Notes under the pieces: generated by a model
Seen by the model: the letters and a program-made list of their open reading frames with translations, nothing else
Told to the model about the DNA's origin: nothing
Databases searched by the model: none
DNA from: Delphinus delphis
Lineage: Eukaryota; Chordata; Mammalia; Artiodactyla; Delphinidae
Length of the DNA: 64,000 nucleotides
Assembly: GCF_949987515.2 (NCBI RefSeq)
Contig: NC_082692.2
Coordinates: 85,135,488-85,199,487, forward strand
Direction of reading: 5' to 3'
Made by a program: the position numbers and the translations under genes
Shown here: positions 44,761 to 55,888 of the stretch, one piece after another
How the letters are laid out: every line of letters begins with the position of its first letter
Position numbering within the stretch: the stretch's first letter is position 1

Positions 44761-45639
44761 CAGCTAACAAGGGCAAGCACTGGGCATTTTAATCTAAGAC
44801 TTTACCAAGAGCACATAGGAGGTGCTTGTAAGACAGCTGATGATGGAATGAATGAACATAATGCCCCAGGCATGGTGTTCTCTACAACTTCCCCGTGCCC
44901 AGATTTGGAGAAACCCTTTTACTTCCTGTCTCGCTGTCAATCCTAGAAATCCAATTGTGAATACAGCACACTGACTGTCAATTTTTCTTTTTATGCCATC
45001 TATTCCCTCTGCACTCTGATTTCATTCTTCGTATCTGGCAAGGGAAAAAGGGACTCGGGGAAGGTGTATTTCCCCTTTAAATACCATGAAAGTTATGAAT
45101 ATATCTTTCCCAAACTGCCAAAATAATTGTTTCATTTACAGAACTGAAATCCTCTAGGGAGCGTCCCAGTGATGTTCTAAATTGCTAACATCAGATACGC
45201 AGAAAACAAATATGGAGCGGGCCATATGCTCCCGATCCTGGATTTAGCATCGCAGCTCAACAAAAACTCGCATTTCAATCACTTTCAGTCGGTTTTGGGT
45301 TATGAGTATGTGCAGGGTTGGGGCTGGAAAGAAGCCACCGGCCTGGAACCTTCTGCAGAGAAGGGCTCTGTCTGCACGGCCTGAGGCGCCTGCACAAGTT
45401 ACCATTTTAGAGAGTTCACTTTAAATCAACACGTACAGGCTGCAGATCCCGTCAAAGGGGAAACCAGAGAAGGCAGTGGCTATGTGACTGTGGAAGGAGA
45501 ATCTGACAAATTTCTCCCTCTTCTTTTTCATTACTACTCAAAATGTCCTATTGTTTGGGGGGGTTGGGGCACAGCCAGCCATTTCCCACGTCTCCAGGCT
45601 GCGTTATGAAAACGGCATGTAACGAGGGACAGGCAGGGA
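44761..45639. other. No gene recognised; possible conserved segment 45130-45460
   Basis: 45130-45460 has no repeat signature and balanced composition (gaccatatgctcccgatcct-type wording near 45220), as many conserved non-coding elements do. This is only an impression. Confidence 0.3.
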
Positions 45640-45815
45640 TGATAACAACGGTGATGGGGTTAACATTTACAGACCACATTTTATGTTCTAGGTGTTACTC
45701 TCAGAACCTTACATATGTTAACCCATTTAATCTTTAAAATAATCCTGTGAGGTGGGTATCATTATTCTCCCCATTTTACAGATGAGGAAACGAAGGCTCT
45801 GAAAATTGGAGTAAT
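45640..45815 (-). mobile_element. MIR SINE, reverse
   Basis: Good reverse MIR: gggttaacatttacagacca, acatatgttaacccatttaa, gtgaggtgggtatcattatt, ctccccattttacagatgag, gaaacgaaggctctgaaa. Confidence 0.9.
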
Positions 45816-46139
45816 TATACTAATGAGGTGTAGTGGAACAGCTCTTGCTTTTTCCTGCCAACAGCCATTCTCCTTCTTCTGCTCGTAGGTCTCAGTTTCC
45901 CTTTGGAGAACCACTATTCCCTTCTGCACATTTTTTTGGTGGGACAAAGGAGACTACCTTAAACTCTAGGACCAAAAGATCCTATCTATTCAGTCATTGT
46001 TGGACTATGAACTACACAAGGGCAGGCACTGGTTTTATCCATCTCAAATCCTAGCCCAGGGCACAGGTTAGATGCTCAACAAATAGTTGAAGGACAAACA
46101 AAGGAACAAAGCATATGATGTGTAATATACTAACGTGAT

Positions 46140-46445
46140 GTTTTCTACAACAGCTGTGTCCTGATTAGTCAAGCCTGGTTGTGCCTTTCCTCTAGACGGA
46201 TCATGCTCTCCCGGGAATATGAATGGAATCATGCAGGAATAGAAGCTTTTGGAGCTGATTCATCCTGACCATGGTGCCTTAGAAGGGCTGCTACCTCTAT
46301 CCTAGACCTGACCCTGTGCTTTTCAGGTCCAGCTTTCCCTTCAGTTCTCTGAGATTACCCCTAACCCACAAATAAATTCCCTTTTTGCTTAACTGCACCA
46401 GAGTTGGTTTGTATTGCCCACCAAATCACCTGGCATTCTAAGTGG
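46140..46445 (+). mobile_element. ERVL-class LTR-like remnant
   Basis: 3' wording acccacaaataaattccctt, tttgcttaactgcaccagag, ttggtttgtattgcccacca resembles the same LTR class as 44390-44760. The body is diverged. Confidence 0.4.
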
Positions 46446-46654
46446 CATGTTTGTACCATTCATGACATGGCTAGACCCAGAAGATTTAATTACAGGGACA
46501 CAGATCAGTGCTGAAAGCTTAGGACCTAAGGTTAGGCAAAGCCACTGACATGGAGCATTCATTTATTCCACAGACATCATTCACCGAGTGCCTTTATGAG
46601 CTTGGAGCTATAATAAGTCTTTCCCCAGATTTTTCTTTTCAAGATTCACAATAC

Positions 46655-46770
46655 ACAACAATTATCAAAGTATCATACCCACTTTGCAGATGAGAAAATT
46701 AAGGCTCAAGGAGATTAAGTAACTTGCCCAAGAACATCAGTAGAGGGAGTGGCATAATTAGGACTGAAAA
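46655..46770 (-). mobile_element. MIR SINE fragment, reverse
   Basis: actttgcagatgagaaaatt, aaggctcaaggagattaagt, aacttgcccaagaacatcag. The upstream 46555-46620 (cattcatttattccacagac) is probably an L2 scrap. Confidence 0.82.
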
Positions 46771-47262
46771 TTACATCTTCCTGAGACCAAAGCAATTGCT
46801 CCCACCATTGTAGCCCACAGTCTCCAATGGACTGGGGGCTTGGCTCACTGGCAGGGCTGAGAAATCCAGTTGCTAGAGCTTGGGCAAAAGGAAATAGAAA
46901 AAGTGAATGGAAGCTGAGTGTCATGTGGGTTAAACTAGTTCAAGGGATGCAGACAACCACCAAATACGTTATTATACACTCTGCATTATTCAATAACTTT
47001 TTCAGTTAAACAGAAATTTCCTCATTTCAGAAGAAATATTGTTTGAGTCAATACAGGTTCAAAGGATTGGCTGAACTGTCCCAATTCCCCTAGCTTCCGT
47101 GCTCAAGTCCCTCATAGGGTGACAGACACATGCGACCTCTTCTGTCCTAAGGACAGCCCTCTCATGTTTTACACTCCGTATGAATCCATTCACAATCAAC
47201 TTAAAACCCACTACCATTTGCGAAGACCAACCGAAAATATTTAAATCAAAGAGCAGTGTATG
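46771..47262. other. No gene recognised
   Basis: Unique sequence up to the SINE insertion site. No repeat or exon. Confidence 0.35.
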
Positions 47263-47574
47263 GGCTTCCCTGGTGGCGCAGTGGTTGAGAATCCGCCTGC
47301 CAATGCAGGGGACACGGGTTCGAGCACTGGTCTGGGAAGATCCCACATGCCGCGGAGCAACTAAGCCCGTGCGCCACAACTACTGAAGCCTGCGCACCTA
47401 GAGCCCGAGCTCCGCAGTAACAGAAGCCACCGCAATGAGAAACCCACGCACCGCAATGAAGAGTAGCCCCCACTCGCCGCAACTAGAGAAAGCCCGCACG
47501 CAGCAACAAAGACCCAACGCAGCCAAAAAGAAATAAATTTAAAAATAAGTTTTAAAAAAATTGTTAAGAAAGAA
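47263..47574 (+). mobile_element. CHR SINE (long type), forward, 15 bp duplication
   Basis: Head gggcttccctggtggcgcag, A box tggcgcagtgg, B box region gggttcgagcac, long body with agtagcccccactcgccgca and agacccaacgcagccaaaaa, then an A-rich tail. Perfect 15 bp duplication aaagagcagtgtatg at 47248-47262 and 47575-47589. Confidence 0.97.
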
Positions 47575-47734
47575 AAAGAGCAGTGTATGACATCACAGAG
47601 CCAAGTGCAATCTTTTTTCTTCTCTTGACCTAGTGAACAGCAGATGTTTTTGCCCTTACGCACCCACTTCACCTTCTTTTGCTGCCCCTTTGAATAAGCC
47701 CTTCCTGGTGCTTGGTCTACATGGCTTAATTGTG

Positions 47735-47800
47735 CTGACCTTAATTCCTCCTCACTTCTTAGGTGCAAAATGGGCCTGTGATTCAGGTCTGCCAAACGAA
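47735..47800 (+). repeat. Donor-like arm of a 66 bp inverted duplication
   Basis: Starts ctgaccttaattcctcctca and ends ttcaggtctgccaaacgaa. Its reverse complement recurs at 48501-48566 with 5 mismatches in 66 (about 92 percent by hand count). It lies in otherwise unassigned sequence, so this arm is probably the source. Confidence 0.92.
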
Positions 47801-48500
47801 CGCCCTCCATCTCCCTGGATACAATATGGGTTCAAGGTTGGCCACTGAATGGTCTCATCTGAGTCCTGGGGCTTCTGCTGGACTCATGATATGAAGAAGC
47901 CCTCTTTCCCTTGGGAGTACCAGCCACAAGGAAGAAAGAATCCTAGCGCTGCCTGAGAATAAAGCCAACGCCAGAGGAGGCAGAGCTGCTGAGAAACAGA
48001 CAGAAGAAAGAAAAGTTCTTTCCATCACCTGCATGCAGCCATACCTCAGGTCTGTGCCTTGGACTTTGAAGTGAGAAAGTAAGACAGAATCTCCCTTTTG
48101 TTGAAACATCTCTGAATCTCCTAATCCAAAGAACCGAGAGGAACACCATCGACTCAACCATGTGTTTTGGAATACATTTATTTGCCCTGAGCTGCTCTTG
48201 TGTTCTCCCAAATCTTCATCAAATTGCCTAAAATTTACTATTTTTTTTTAATGTTACATTTTAGAAACTTCACGCCCTAAAATTCCTTTGCCCGGAAGTT
48301 AAAGGTTTTAACATAGCAAGAGTGAAAACGTAATTCATTCCCAAGCGGGAATTTATTTGATAACTCAATTCTCTGTAATAGCCCAACTAATGTACAAAGA
48401 ATGACAGGAAAAAATAGGTATGTGCCCTGCAGATTATATAATATTTACTGAAAAACCACAAGTCCCAGGCTACTGGGGATAAGGCAGTAAACAAAACGCA

Positions 48501-48566
48501 TTTGTTTGGCAGACCTGAATCTCAGGTCCATTTTGCACCTAAGGAGAGAGGAGGAATTAAGGTCAG
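48501..48566 (-). repeat. Inverted 66 bp segment inserted into L2
   Basis: Reverse complement of 47735-47800. It splits the L2 phrase acaaaac...ttcctgccctcatggaact, which is continuous in other L2 copies, so this arm is the derived insertion. It has no poly(A), no terminal repeats and no obvious target duplication. Confidence 0.92.
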
Positions 48567-49456
48567 AAAAAAAATTCCTGCCCTCATGGAACTTATATCC
48601 TGGTGGAAGAGGAAAAGAAAATCAACAGGACACATAGATAAACAAAGCAGGGCAAAGTGAGAGAAAATGGTGTAGGAAGTGATGCTATTTTAGACGATGG
48701 CCCGGAAGATCGCCGAGGAGGTGACATTTGAGCTGATACTGGCGCTAGCTGGAGAAGCATACTGTAGGCAGAGGGAACATCTAGTTAGGGACCCTGAGGC
48801 AGGGATGTGCTTCACATGTTCCAGGAACACCAAGGAGGCCAGCGTGGCTGGAACAAAGTGAGGGGCACAGTGACAGGAGATGAGTTCAGCAAGGTAGCCA
48901 GAGTCTAGACCATGTGGGTCCTTTTGGGGCCAGAAAGACTCTGAGTTTGACTGTGCTGTGATGGGAAAGCAATGGTGCGAGTGGGCAGAAGAACAGCATG
49001 ATTGAACATATATGTGAAAAGAATCACCCTAGTTATGTGTGGGCAAAATGAACTAAAGAAGGGCAAGAATGAAAGAGACTAGTTAAGAGGCCACTGAGGT
49101 CCAGGCAAAGGATGATGTGGATCAAGCAATTGAGGTGGGGATCATGAGAAGTGGATGCTAGATGTATTTTGAAGGTAGAGCCGCCAACCTGGTTTTAAGA
49201 ATGGAGCCAATGCAGGATTCTAGGTGATCAACATGTGGACCGCTACTGAACGAGACTATGTCTTTTAAATTAACTGTCTTAATGAGTTTATTAGATAATC
49301 TCTTAATTTTAAAATAAAACATGCTGCTTATGCAAGAATAAGGCCTTTGATAAACCGTTGAGTGTTTAAAATATCTTTGCATCATAGAACAGAAATATAT
49401 AAAAATGATATAGGTTGACTGTAAACAGGTGTTTTCACAGGTTTGACTTGTTTCTT

Positions 49457-49805
49457 TTCTTTTTTATTTATTTATTTATTTTTGGCTGTGTTGGGTCTTC
49501 GTTGCTGCGTGCGGGCTTTCTCTGGTTGTGGTGAGCGGGGACTACCCTTCGTTGCGGTGCGCGGGCTTCTCATTGTCGTGGCTTTCTCTTGTTGCGGAAC
49601 ACGGGCTCTAGGGGCGCAGGCTTCAGTAGTTGTGGCACGTGGGCTCAGTAGTTGTGGCTCACAGGCTCTAGAGCTCAGGCTCAGTAGTTGTGGCTCACGG
49701 GCTTAGCTGCTCCGCGGCCTGTGGGATCTTCCTGGACCAGGGATCGAACCTGTGTTCCTTGCATTGGTAGGCAGATTCTGAACCACTGTGCCACCAGGGA
49801 AGCCC
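49457..49805 (-). mobile_element. CHR SINE (long type), reverse, 13 bp duplication
   Basis: T-rich tail ttctttttta ttta, gtgttgggtcttcgttgctg, through to ccaccagggaagccc. The inverse B box gggatcgaacc is a perfect match to the tRNA consensus. Perfect duplication tgacttgtttctt at 49444-49456 and 49806-49818. Confidence 0.97.
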
Positions 49806-50134
49806 TGACTTGTTTCTTGATAAAGTTATTAAGACATTAGAGAAAGGTATACTTAATACAAATTAATGGAATAAACAACTAAATGAGACTTAATAACTGG
49901 CATTTGATTTTAAATATTTAATTTGTTCCTATAAACCTTGTCAATACAAATAATAAATCAACAACAACAAGAAAAGAATGGAGCCAATGTTGGATGTGAG
50001 AAAAAGAAAATCAATGGTGATGACACCAAGTTTTTAACATGATCCTAAAAATGAGTAGAGGTGTCATTTTCCGCGATAAAGATGATGGCAGGAAGAACAG
50101 GTGTGGGGAGTGGAAACTGAGGTTAGCGTTGGAT

Positions 50135-50385
50135 GTGTACTGTTCTTATTGCAGCAAAATATACAAACATAACATTTACCACTGCACTCATCTTTAAGCG
50201 TTCAATTTAGTCGTATGAAGTACATTCACAATGCTGTGGCCATCACCACTGTCCAGTTCCCAAACTTTCCCATCATTCCAAACACAAACTCTGTACCCAT
50301 TCAACACTAACTCCCCATTTCTCCTCCTCCCAGGCCCTGGTCATCTCTGTTCTACCTCCTGTCTTTAGTGGACACGTAAGTGTAA
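50135..50385 (-). mobile_element. Old L1 fragment, reverse strand, inside L2
   Basis: gcaaaatatacaaacataac, atttaccactgcactcatct, gtattcattcac-type wording at 50220 (agtacattcacaatgctgtg), aaactctgtacccattcaac, actaactccccatttctcct: the reverse of an old L1M 3' UTR. Confidence 0.85.
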
Positions 50386-50520
50386 GATGCCTACTGGACA
50401 TGCCGCTGAAGATACTGGAAGGTAGTCAGACACACTGATTCTGGGGTGGAAGGGAGAAAGGAGAGCTCGAGTCATAAATTGGGGAGCCATCAGCATAGGG
50501 AGTAGTCAGCGCACAATTGC

Positions 50521-52346
50521 CATTTATTGAGCTAAATGTCTGACTTAGTTTCTCTCACTCCTGTGCAGCTCAGAAAATGAATATGGTGCCAGACAGAGTG
50601 CCTGGCATAAAGTAACCATTCAATAAATATTTGCTCACTTGAGCAACTAAACGCTTTGCCCTCCAGTTTGTGGGCACAACGATTCTTTGAACAAGAAATT
50701 TTAAAAGTACAAGCCTTTAAAATCAACACCTCTATTTCTTGGGGAAAAAAAAGAGTCTGAACAAATTTAAAAATACATTGGCACTGCTACTGCAGTTTTC
50801 AGAAATAACATTTGATTTTCTGATCTCTTTGGCTGATGACCGTGCCAGAACCCAGTACCACTTGACACCACGCTATGTTACATAAACAGACTGGGAGAGA
50901 CACGACCAGATGTGGTGTGTCACAGCAAGGATCAATGAGCTTGAAAAGCAGAAGAGGTCCTGTCTAAAACCAGGCATTTGAAGTGTGTTTCAAAACCTCC
51001 AACCTCTATTCACATTACCCTGGTGATGTTTGAAGAAAAATGTGATCGTGGAAAAAGGTAAAATGTTGGCTACCAAGATGGGATTCAGAGAGCAATTTAT
51101 CTTCAGCCAACAAATGTCTTCTACATAGAATAATCTTCAAGCGCTGGATCTTGATAATCTCAGTCACGTGCAGGCATTTAAGAGCTGCTGTTCCTTAGGG
51201 TGCAGCAACCCTTGGGCATGTCAAGGCGTGTCATACATCCTCGGGCTGTGGCGGTCCTGGGATTTATCGTTACATAATAATGTTGGAATCATCTTCTCCA
51301 GCCACACTGCCGTAAGTGCAGAAATTTGAGGATATAAACTTGGTATGGGAAGATTTCAAAAGCCTCAGCTGTTGATTACATTCTCTTGACACTTACTTCC
51401 ATCACCTGTATAATTAACCATCGCTTAGTCATCCACTGGTGCCATGGCTACAGCCCTGAAGTTAAATTGAAATGTTAGCGTAATCCAGGCTGCGAAACTC
51501 AACGCAGAGCAGTACAAGACAGGCAAGCGTTCACAGACCCCAGTGTCAGTGTTTCACTGGGAAGTGAAAACACATTGGTGTTTTCTCTCAGTCATCATAC
51601 CTTCTCAATTTACAGTGGTTGTTTTGGTGGATGCTAAAGTATCTGAATATGGCATTAGAAATATGTGAAGAAACCAATTAGCTTCTGGAGGGCATATGAG
51701 AATTTCCAATGCCTTGAGTTGGAATCTGAACTTTGAAAGCTAGGATACGTTTGCCCACTTTGAAAAAAAAAGAGAACCTATCCAGTTTAGAAGGCTGGTT
51801 ATCCAACTCCAGTTGTATGGGCAAAGATGAATTTACCTCCTCCGCCCAATTTTATCATTGGGTTTGGACCTTCCTGATGAGCTCAGAGGAGAAAGGAAGA
51901 AGTATTTCTCCACAACCTCTCTTTGGAGTAGAACAAGATACTCAGGATGGATTCCACAAAAGCTTTCTTAACCTAGTGCTACGTGGTGTCACTACGCTCC
52001 GCCAGACATAAAACTTCCTTGGGGTACATGAGCCTTCATCTGTCCTCAGGGATGACAGAAACAAAGCATTTTCATTGTTATTGTATCATGAAGAGATTTA
52101 AGAACCAAAGAAATGCTTAAATTCCTGTGCCTGAGCGTTGACAAAATAAAGGACTTGCATTTCTAGTGAGAGCCAATGAAAAAAGCTAGCATGTCTCTCG
52201 CAATGCACCAAGAGCATTTTCTAACAAATTCCATTGCAAAACCTACAGCCAGAAATCTTTCCCGAAAGAAATAAAAGTTCACTCGCCTTGGGGTTTTTGA
52301 ATGAACCGTATATTTAATGTAAAACCCTATTTCAATAATGTGTCCT
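50521..52346. other. No gene recognised; MIR/L2 scrap at 50575-50640
   Basis: 50575-50640 (gagtgcctggcataaagtaa, ccattcaataaatatttgct) is a MIR or L2 3' terminus. The remaining 1.7 kb is unique, with no exon or repeat I can support. Confidence 0.4.
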
Positions 52347-52724
52347 CGGGCTTCCCTGGTGGCACAGTGGTTGAGAGTCCGCCTGACGATGCAGGGGACG
52401 CAGGTTCGTGCCCCGGTCCGGGAAGATCCCACATGCCGCGGAGCGGCTGGGCCCGTGAGCCATGGCCGCTGAGCCTGCGCTCCGCAACGGCACCTGAATT
52501 TGGATTCAAGATGGGGAAAAAAAAATGACCATACTAGGGCTTCCCTGGTGGCGCAGTGGTTGAAAGTCTGCCTGCCGATGCAGGGGACACGGGTGCGTGC
52601 CCCAGTCCGGGAGGATCCCACATGCCGCAGAGCGGCTGGGCCCGTGAGCCACGTCTGGAGCCTGTGCTCCGCAACGGGAGAGGCCGCAACAGTGAGACGC
52701 CCGCGAGCCGCAAATAATAATAAT
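52347..52724 (+). mobile_element. Two-headed CHR SINE inserted as a single unit
   Basis: Unit A (52347-52490) begins cgggcttccctggtggcaca and stops at ctccgcaacgg, missing the usual 3' part. A 46 base non-SINE linker (52491-52536) with nine A follows, then unit B (52537-52724) begins gggcttccctggtggcgcag and ends gagccgc plus (aat)n. One duplication, aataatgtgtcct, flanks the whole structure (52334-52346 and 52725-52737). No duplication separates the units. Confidence 0.92.
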
Positions 52725-52737
52725 AATAATGTGTCCT

Positions 52738-53479
52738 ATTTTAAACTATTTTTAAGTTAGTTATCATGGCCCTATTAGATGCTGATGATGATCATTATTA
52801 GCAGGAAATTTAAACTTGACTTTTCCTGCTGCCATGCCTCAGTGTATGTCATACTCTATTACTAATCTGTTGACTCTCAGCCATACAGGTTATTTTTATT
52901 TGGCCAAGTTGCACAGCCATTTAGCACTTGCTCAGGAAATAGTCAGTGCAATAAAAAGGGCTTTAAATATATTCAGAGGCCGCAAACTCCTCTTCTTCTA
53001 TTTTACCACTGGGAGTACATATAAGCCACAAGATGTTGAAGGAAGTCTAAGTGAAGATGGTCAAACAATTTTCATTATGTGGCACAATGTACGAACTGGT
53101 CAAACTACAGCAACTGCACCTGAGTCTCTGGGCAGCGAGCAAGCCTTCAATTTAGATAAGGAAGCGCACATTTCCTTCCAGAGGAAAGAGAACGTTTCAA
53201 AATGTAGTCAGGTTTATCAAATTTATACAGGGTATAAATGGGACTCATGGTCAATCAGACTGAAAATCAGGTAGATTAGGGTTACTGATAGTCTTAACAG
53301 CTTAGAAATGAGAATCGACTTAATGTGGAGGAGCCATTGGACAATTGGGTGAAAACATGGTGGTTGTTGGGATTTAGGAACTATACTCTCCAATTTCACA
53401 GGACAGGCTGGTGGGTTAAGTCCCCAAGAATAGGGACAGTAGTAGTAAGAGTAAGAAAGGCTCTGACAGTGAGGATGAA
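52738..53479. other. No gene recognised; forward open frame of 152 codons
   Basis: The frame 52816-53274 carries no domain I know and its codon use does not look biased. The reverse strand is also open for 177 codons at 53223-53756. The sequence is not a recognised repeat and could be a conserved non-coding segment. Confidence 0.3.
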
Positions 53480-53952
53480 AAAGAACCACAAGGGAGATGG
53501 ACCCTACTGGTTTCACTGACTGTTGGGATGGGAAGTGTGTTAGGTCACAGATGACTGATTTTAATTCACGAACAGGAGAATGGAGACGAGGAAGCGGATC
53601 AGGATTAGACAGGAATGTGCGAGGCTCCATTCTGGAGAGGATGAGTGTGAGTAGCCTGTGGAATATCCAACTGGAAGCTGAGGTCTTGTCTCTGAAGAGA
53701 GAAGGCACACCTACAAGTCTAGATTGTGTAATGGCCGAGATGGTCGTTATGTCCAAAGAATAAAGTGGCTGTGAGTACAGGGAGGAAGGAAGCTGAAGGC
53801 AGAACCTGGTAGGACGAAGCCGGAGTATGGTGAGTGAAAAGACGGGGAAAAAAGGAGGAAACCCAAGGCATGTAATGACATAGACAACAGGGAAGAGGGA
53901 CTTTCAAAAGGTGTAAACGATTCAAGTTAGTTCAAGAAAACACAGGAAAAGC

Positions 53953-54244
53953 TAAGTGTGGGGGGGGGCAGGGGATAAATTGGGAGATTGGGATTGACAT
54001 ATACACACTCGTATATATAAAATAGATAACTAATAAGGACCTACTGTAGAGCACAGGGAACTCTACTCAAGACTCTGTAATGGCCTATGTAGGAAAAGAA
54101 TCTCAAAAAGAGTGGGTATATGGAAATGCATAATTGATTCACTTTGCTGTACACCTGAAACTCACACAACATTGTATATCAACTATACAATTTTAAACTG
54201 TATCATACAGTTTTCTCTTTAACTCAACAAACAAACAAACAAAG
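53953..54244 (+). mobile_element. Cetartiodactyl L1 3' end with 16 bp duplication
   Basis: aaattgggagattgggattg, ataactaataaggacctact, gggaactctactcaagactc, tttgctgtacacctgaaact, cacaacattgtatatcaact, tail of (aaac)n. The flanks 53937-53952 and 54245-54260 match over 16 bp with one mismatch (aaaacacaggaaaagc against aaaacagaggaaaagc). Confidence 0.92.
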
Positions 54245-54325
54245 AAAACAGAGGAAAAGCCCATAGGATTTGTTAATTAGGGAACTGGTTTATCTCTGTT
54301 GGGTCAGATTGAAAGTGGATGAGGA

Positions 54326-55495
54326 TTCTGCACAGCAAAGGAAACCACCAACGAAATGAAAAGACAACCTACTGAATGGAGACAACATATGCAAATAATT
54401 TACCTGTTAAGGGGCTAATATCCAACACATATAAAGAACTAATACAACTCAATAGCAAAAAAAAAACTCGCTTAAAAAACAGGAAGATATAAGTAGACAT
54501 TTTCCCAAAGAGGACGTACAGATGGCCAACAGCTTCATGAAACGATCTCAACATCACTAATCATCAGGGAAAAACAAATTAAAACTGCAAGGAGATACCA
54601 TCTCACACCTGTTAGAATGCCTACTCTCAAAAAGACAAGAGATAACAAGCGTTGTCAAGGATGTGGAGAAAAGGCACCCTTGTGCCGTGTTGGTGGAAAT
54701 GTAAATTGGTGCAGCCACTATGGAAAATAGTAGGGAGTTTCCTCCAAAAATTAAAAATAGACTACCAAAGGATCCAGCAATTCCACTTCTGGATTCTCAG
54801 CTGAAGAAAATAAAAACTTTAATTTGAAAAGATACATGCACCTCAGTGTTTACTGCAGCGTTACTTATGATAGCCAAGAGATGGAAACAGCGCAAGTCTC
54901 CATCAACGGGTGAATAAAGGAGATGTGGTACATATACAATGTAGATATAGATATAGATGTGGTACATATATACAGTGCAATGTTACTCAGCCATAAAAAA
55001 AGGAAGAAATCTTGCCATTTTCAGCAACATGGATGGACTTTGAGGGCATTATGCTAAGTGAAATAAGTGAGACAGAGAAAGACAAATACCATATGATCTC
55101 ACTCATATCTCGAATTAGAAAAAGGAGAAAAAGAAAAACAAGCTTATAGATACAGAGAACCGACTCGTGGTTGCCAGTAGCAGGGGATCAGGACTGAGCC
55201 AAACGGGGAAAGGGAGTCAAAAGGTATAAATTTCCAGTTACAAAATAAATAAATGGGGGTGTAATGTACAGCATAGTGACTATAGTTAATAATACCGTAT
55301 TACATATTTGAAATGTTAAGAGAGTGTATCTTAAAAGTGATCATAAGAAAAAAATATTTTATAACTATGTATGGCGACAGATGGTAACTAGACTTACTGT
55401 AGTGATCATTTTGCAATATGCCCAAACATCGAATCGTGTTGTACACCTAAAACTAATATAATATTACATGTCAATTATACTTCAATTTAAAAAAC
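54326..55495 (+). mobile_element. L1 ORF2 3' end plus 3' UTR, 1.2 kb
   Basis: Starts ttctgcacagcaaaggaaac and continues with gaaaagacaacctactgaat, atctcaacatcactaatcat, ctcacacctgttagaatgcc, gtgcagccactatggaaaat, ccagcaattccacttctgga, to the end attatacttcaatttaaaaa. Frames are broken. An 11 bp duplication with one mismatch (gtggatgagga, gtgaatgagga) flanks it at 54315-54325 and 55496-55506. Confidence 0.93.
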
Positions 55496-55813
55496 GTGAA
55501 TGAGGAGACGGGCCAATACACAGAGGCATAATCTGTGTGGCTCTTTGGAGAGACAGGCAAGTGTAGGAAAGGAGAAAACAGGGGTGCATACGGGCATCCT
55601 AGGACTGAGGCCCTCCACATCTCATTAGTGGGATAACAGGAATAATGCAAGGTCTAGGCTAAAGGGGGTCTTTCTATTATATCCAACGCACAGTTTAAAT
55701 ACACGGCCATGGGTGTCAAGGTTGACTAGGGAGGCCATCAAAGGCAGAGTGGAAATGACAGCGACCACAAGAAAGCAGGGAGAATCTGCTTGGGGGAAGG
55801 TGAGGATGATAAG

Positions 55814-55846
55814 GGTGTGTGTGTGTGTGTGTGTGTGCGTGCGTGC

Positions 55847-55887
<41 letters not shown>
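55814..55887. repeat. (GT)n compound microsatellite with GCGT core
   Basis: About 74 bp of alternating purine-pyrimidine sequence, with a (gcgt) block at 55837-55852 inside GT runs. A strong Z-DNA-forming candidate. Confidence 0.97.

Positions 55888-55888
<1 letters not shown>

Larger units (their letters stand above)
48440..50520 (-). mobile_element. L2 LINE, reverse strand, about 1.4 kb after removing insertions
   Basis: Reverse L2 over its 3' UTR and antisense ORF2: ctgccctcatggaacttata, gaggtgacatttgagctgat, gtaggcagagggaacatcta, ggaggccagcgtggctggaa, ggagatgagttcagcaaggt, then 49975-50130 (ggtgatgacaccaagttttt) and 50385-50520 (gtaagatgcctactggacat, gagccatcagcataggga). Interrupted by the 66 bp inverted segment (48501), a CHR SINE (49457) and an L1 (50135). 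The reverse transcriptase frame is destroyed. Confidence 0.88.
53480..55690 (-). mobile_element. L2 LINE, reverse strand, split by two L1 insertions
   Basis: Reverse L2 antisense ORF2 wording: tagcctgtggaatatccaac, tggaagctgaggtcttgtct, ggaagctgaaggcagaacct, cccaaggcatgtaatgacat. It resumes at 54261-54314 and 55507-55690 (ctgtgtggctctttggagag). The L1s at 53953 and 54326 interrupt it. Confidence 0.7.

Noticed and set aside
47361..47810. Reverse open frame of 149 codons
   Set aside because: Its C-terminal third is antisense CHR SINE and the rest is the 66 bp duplicated arm and unique sequence. No domain.
53223..53756. Reverse open frame of 177 codons
   Set aside because: Partly within L2 and overlapping an unrelated forward frame of 152 codons. 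No recognisable domain or codon bias.
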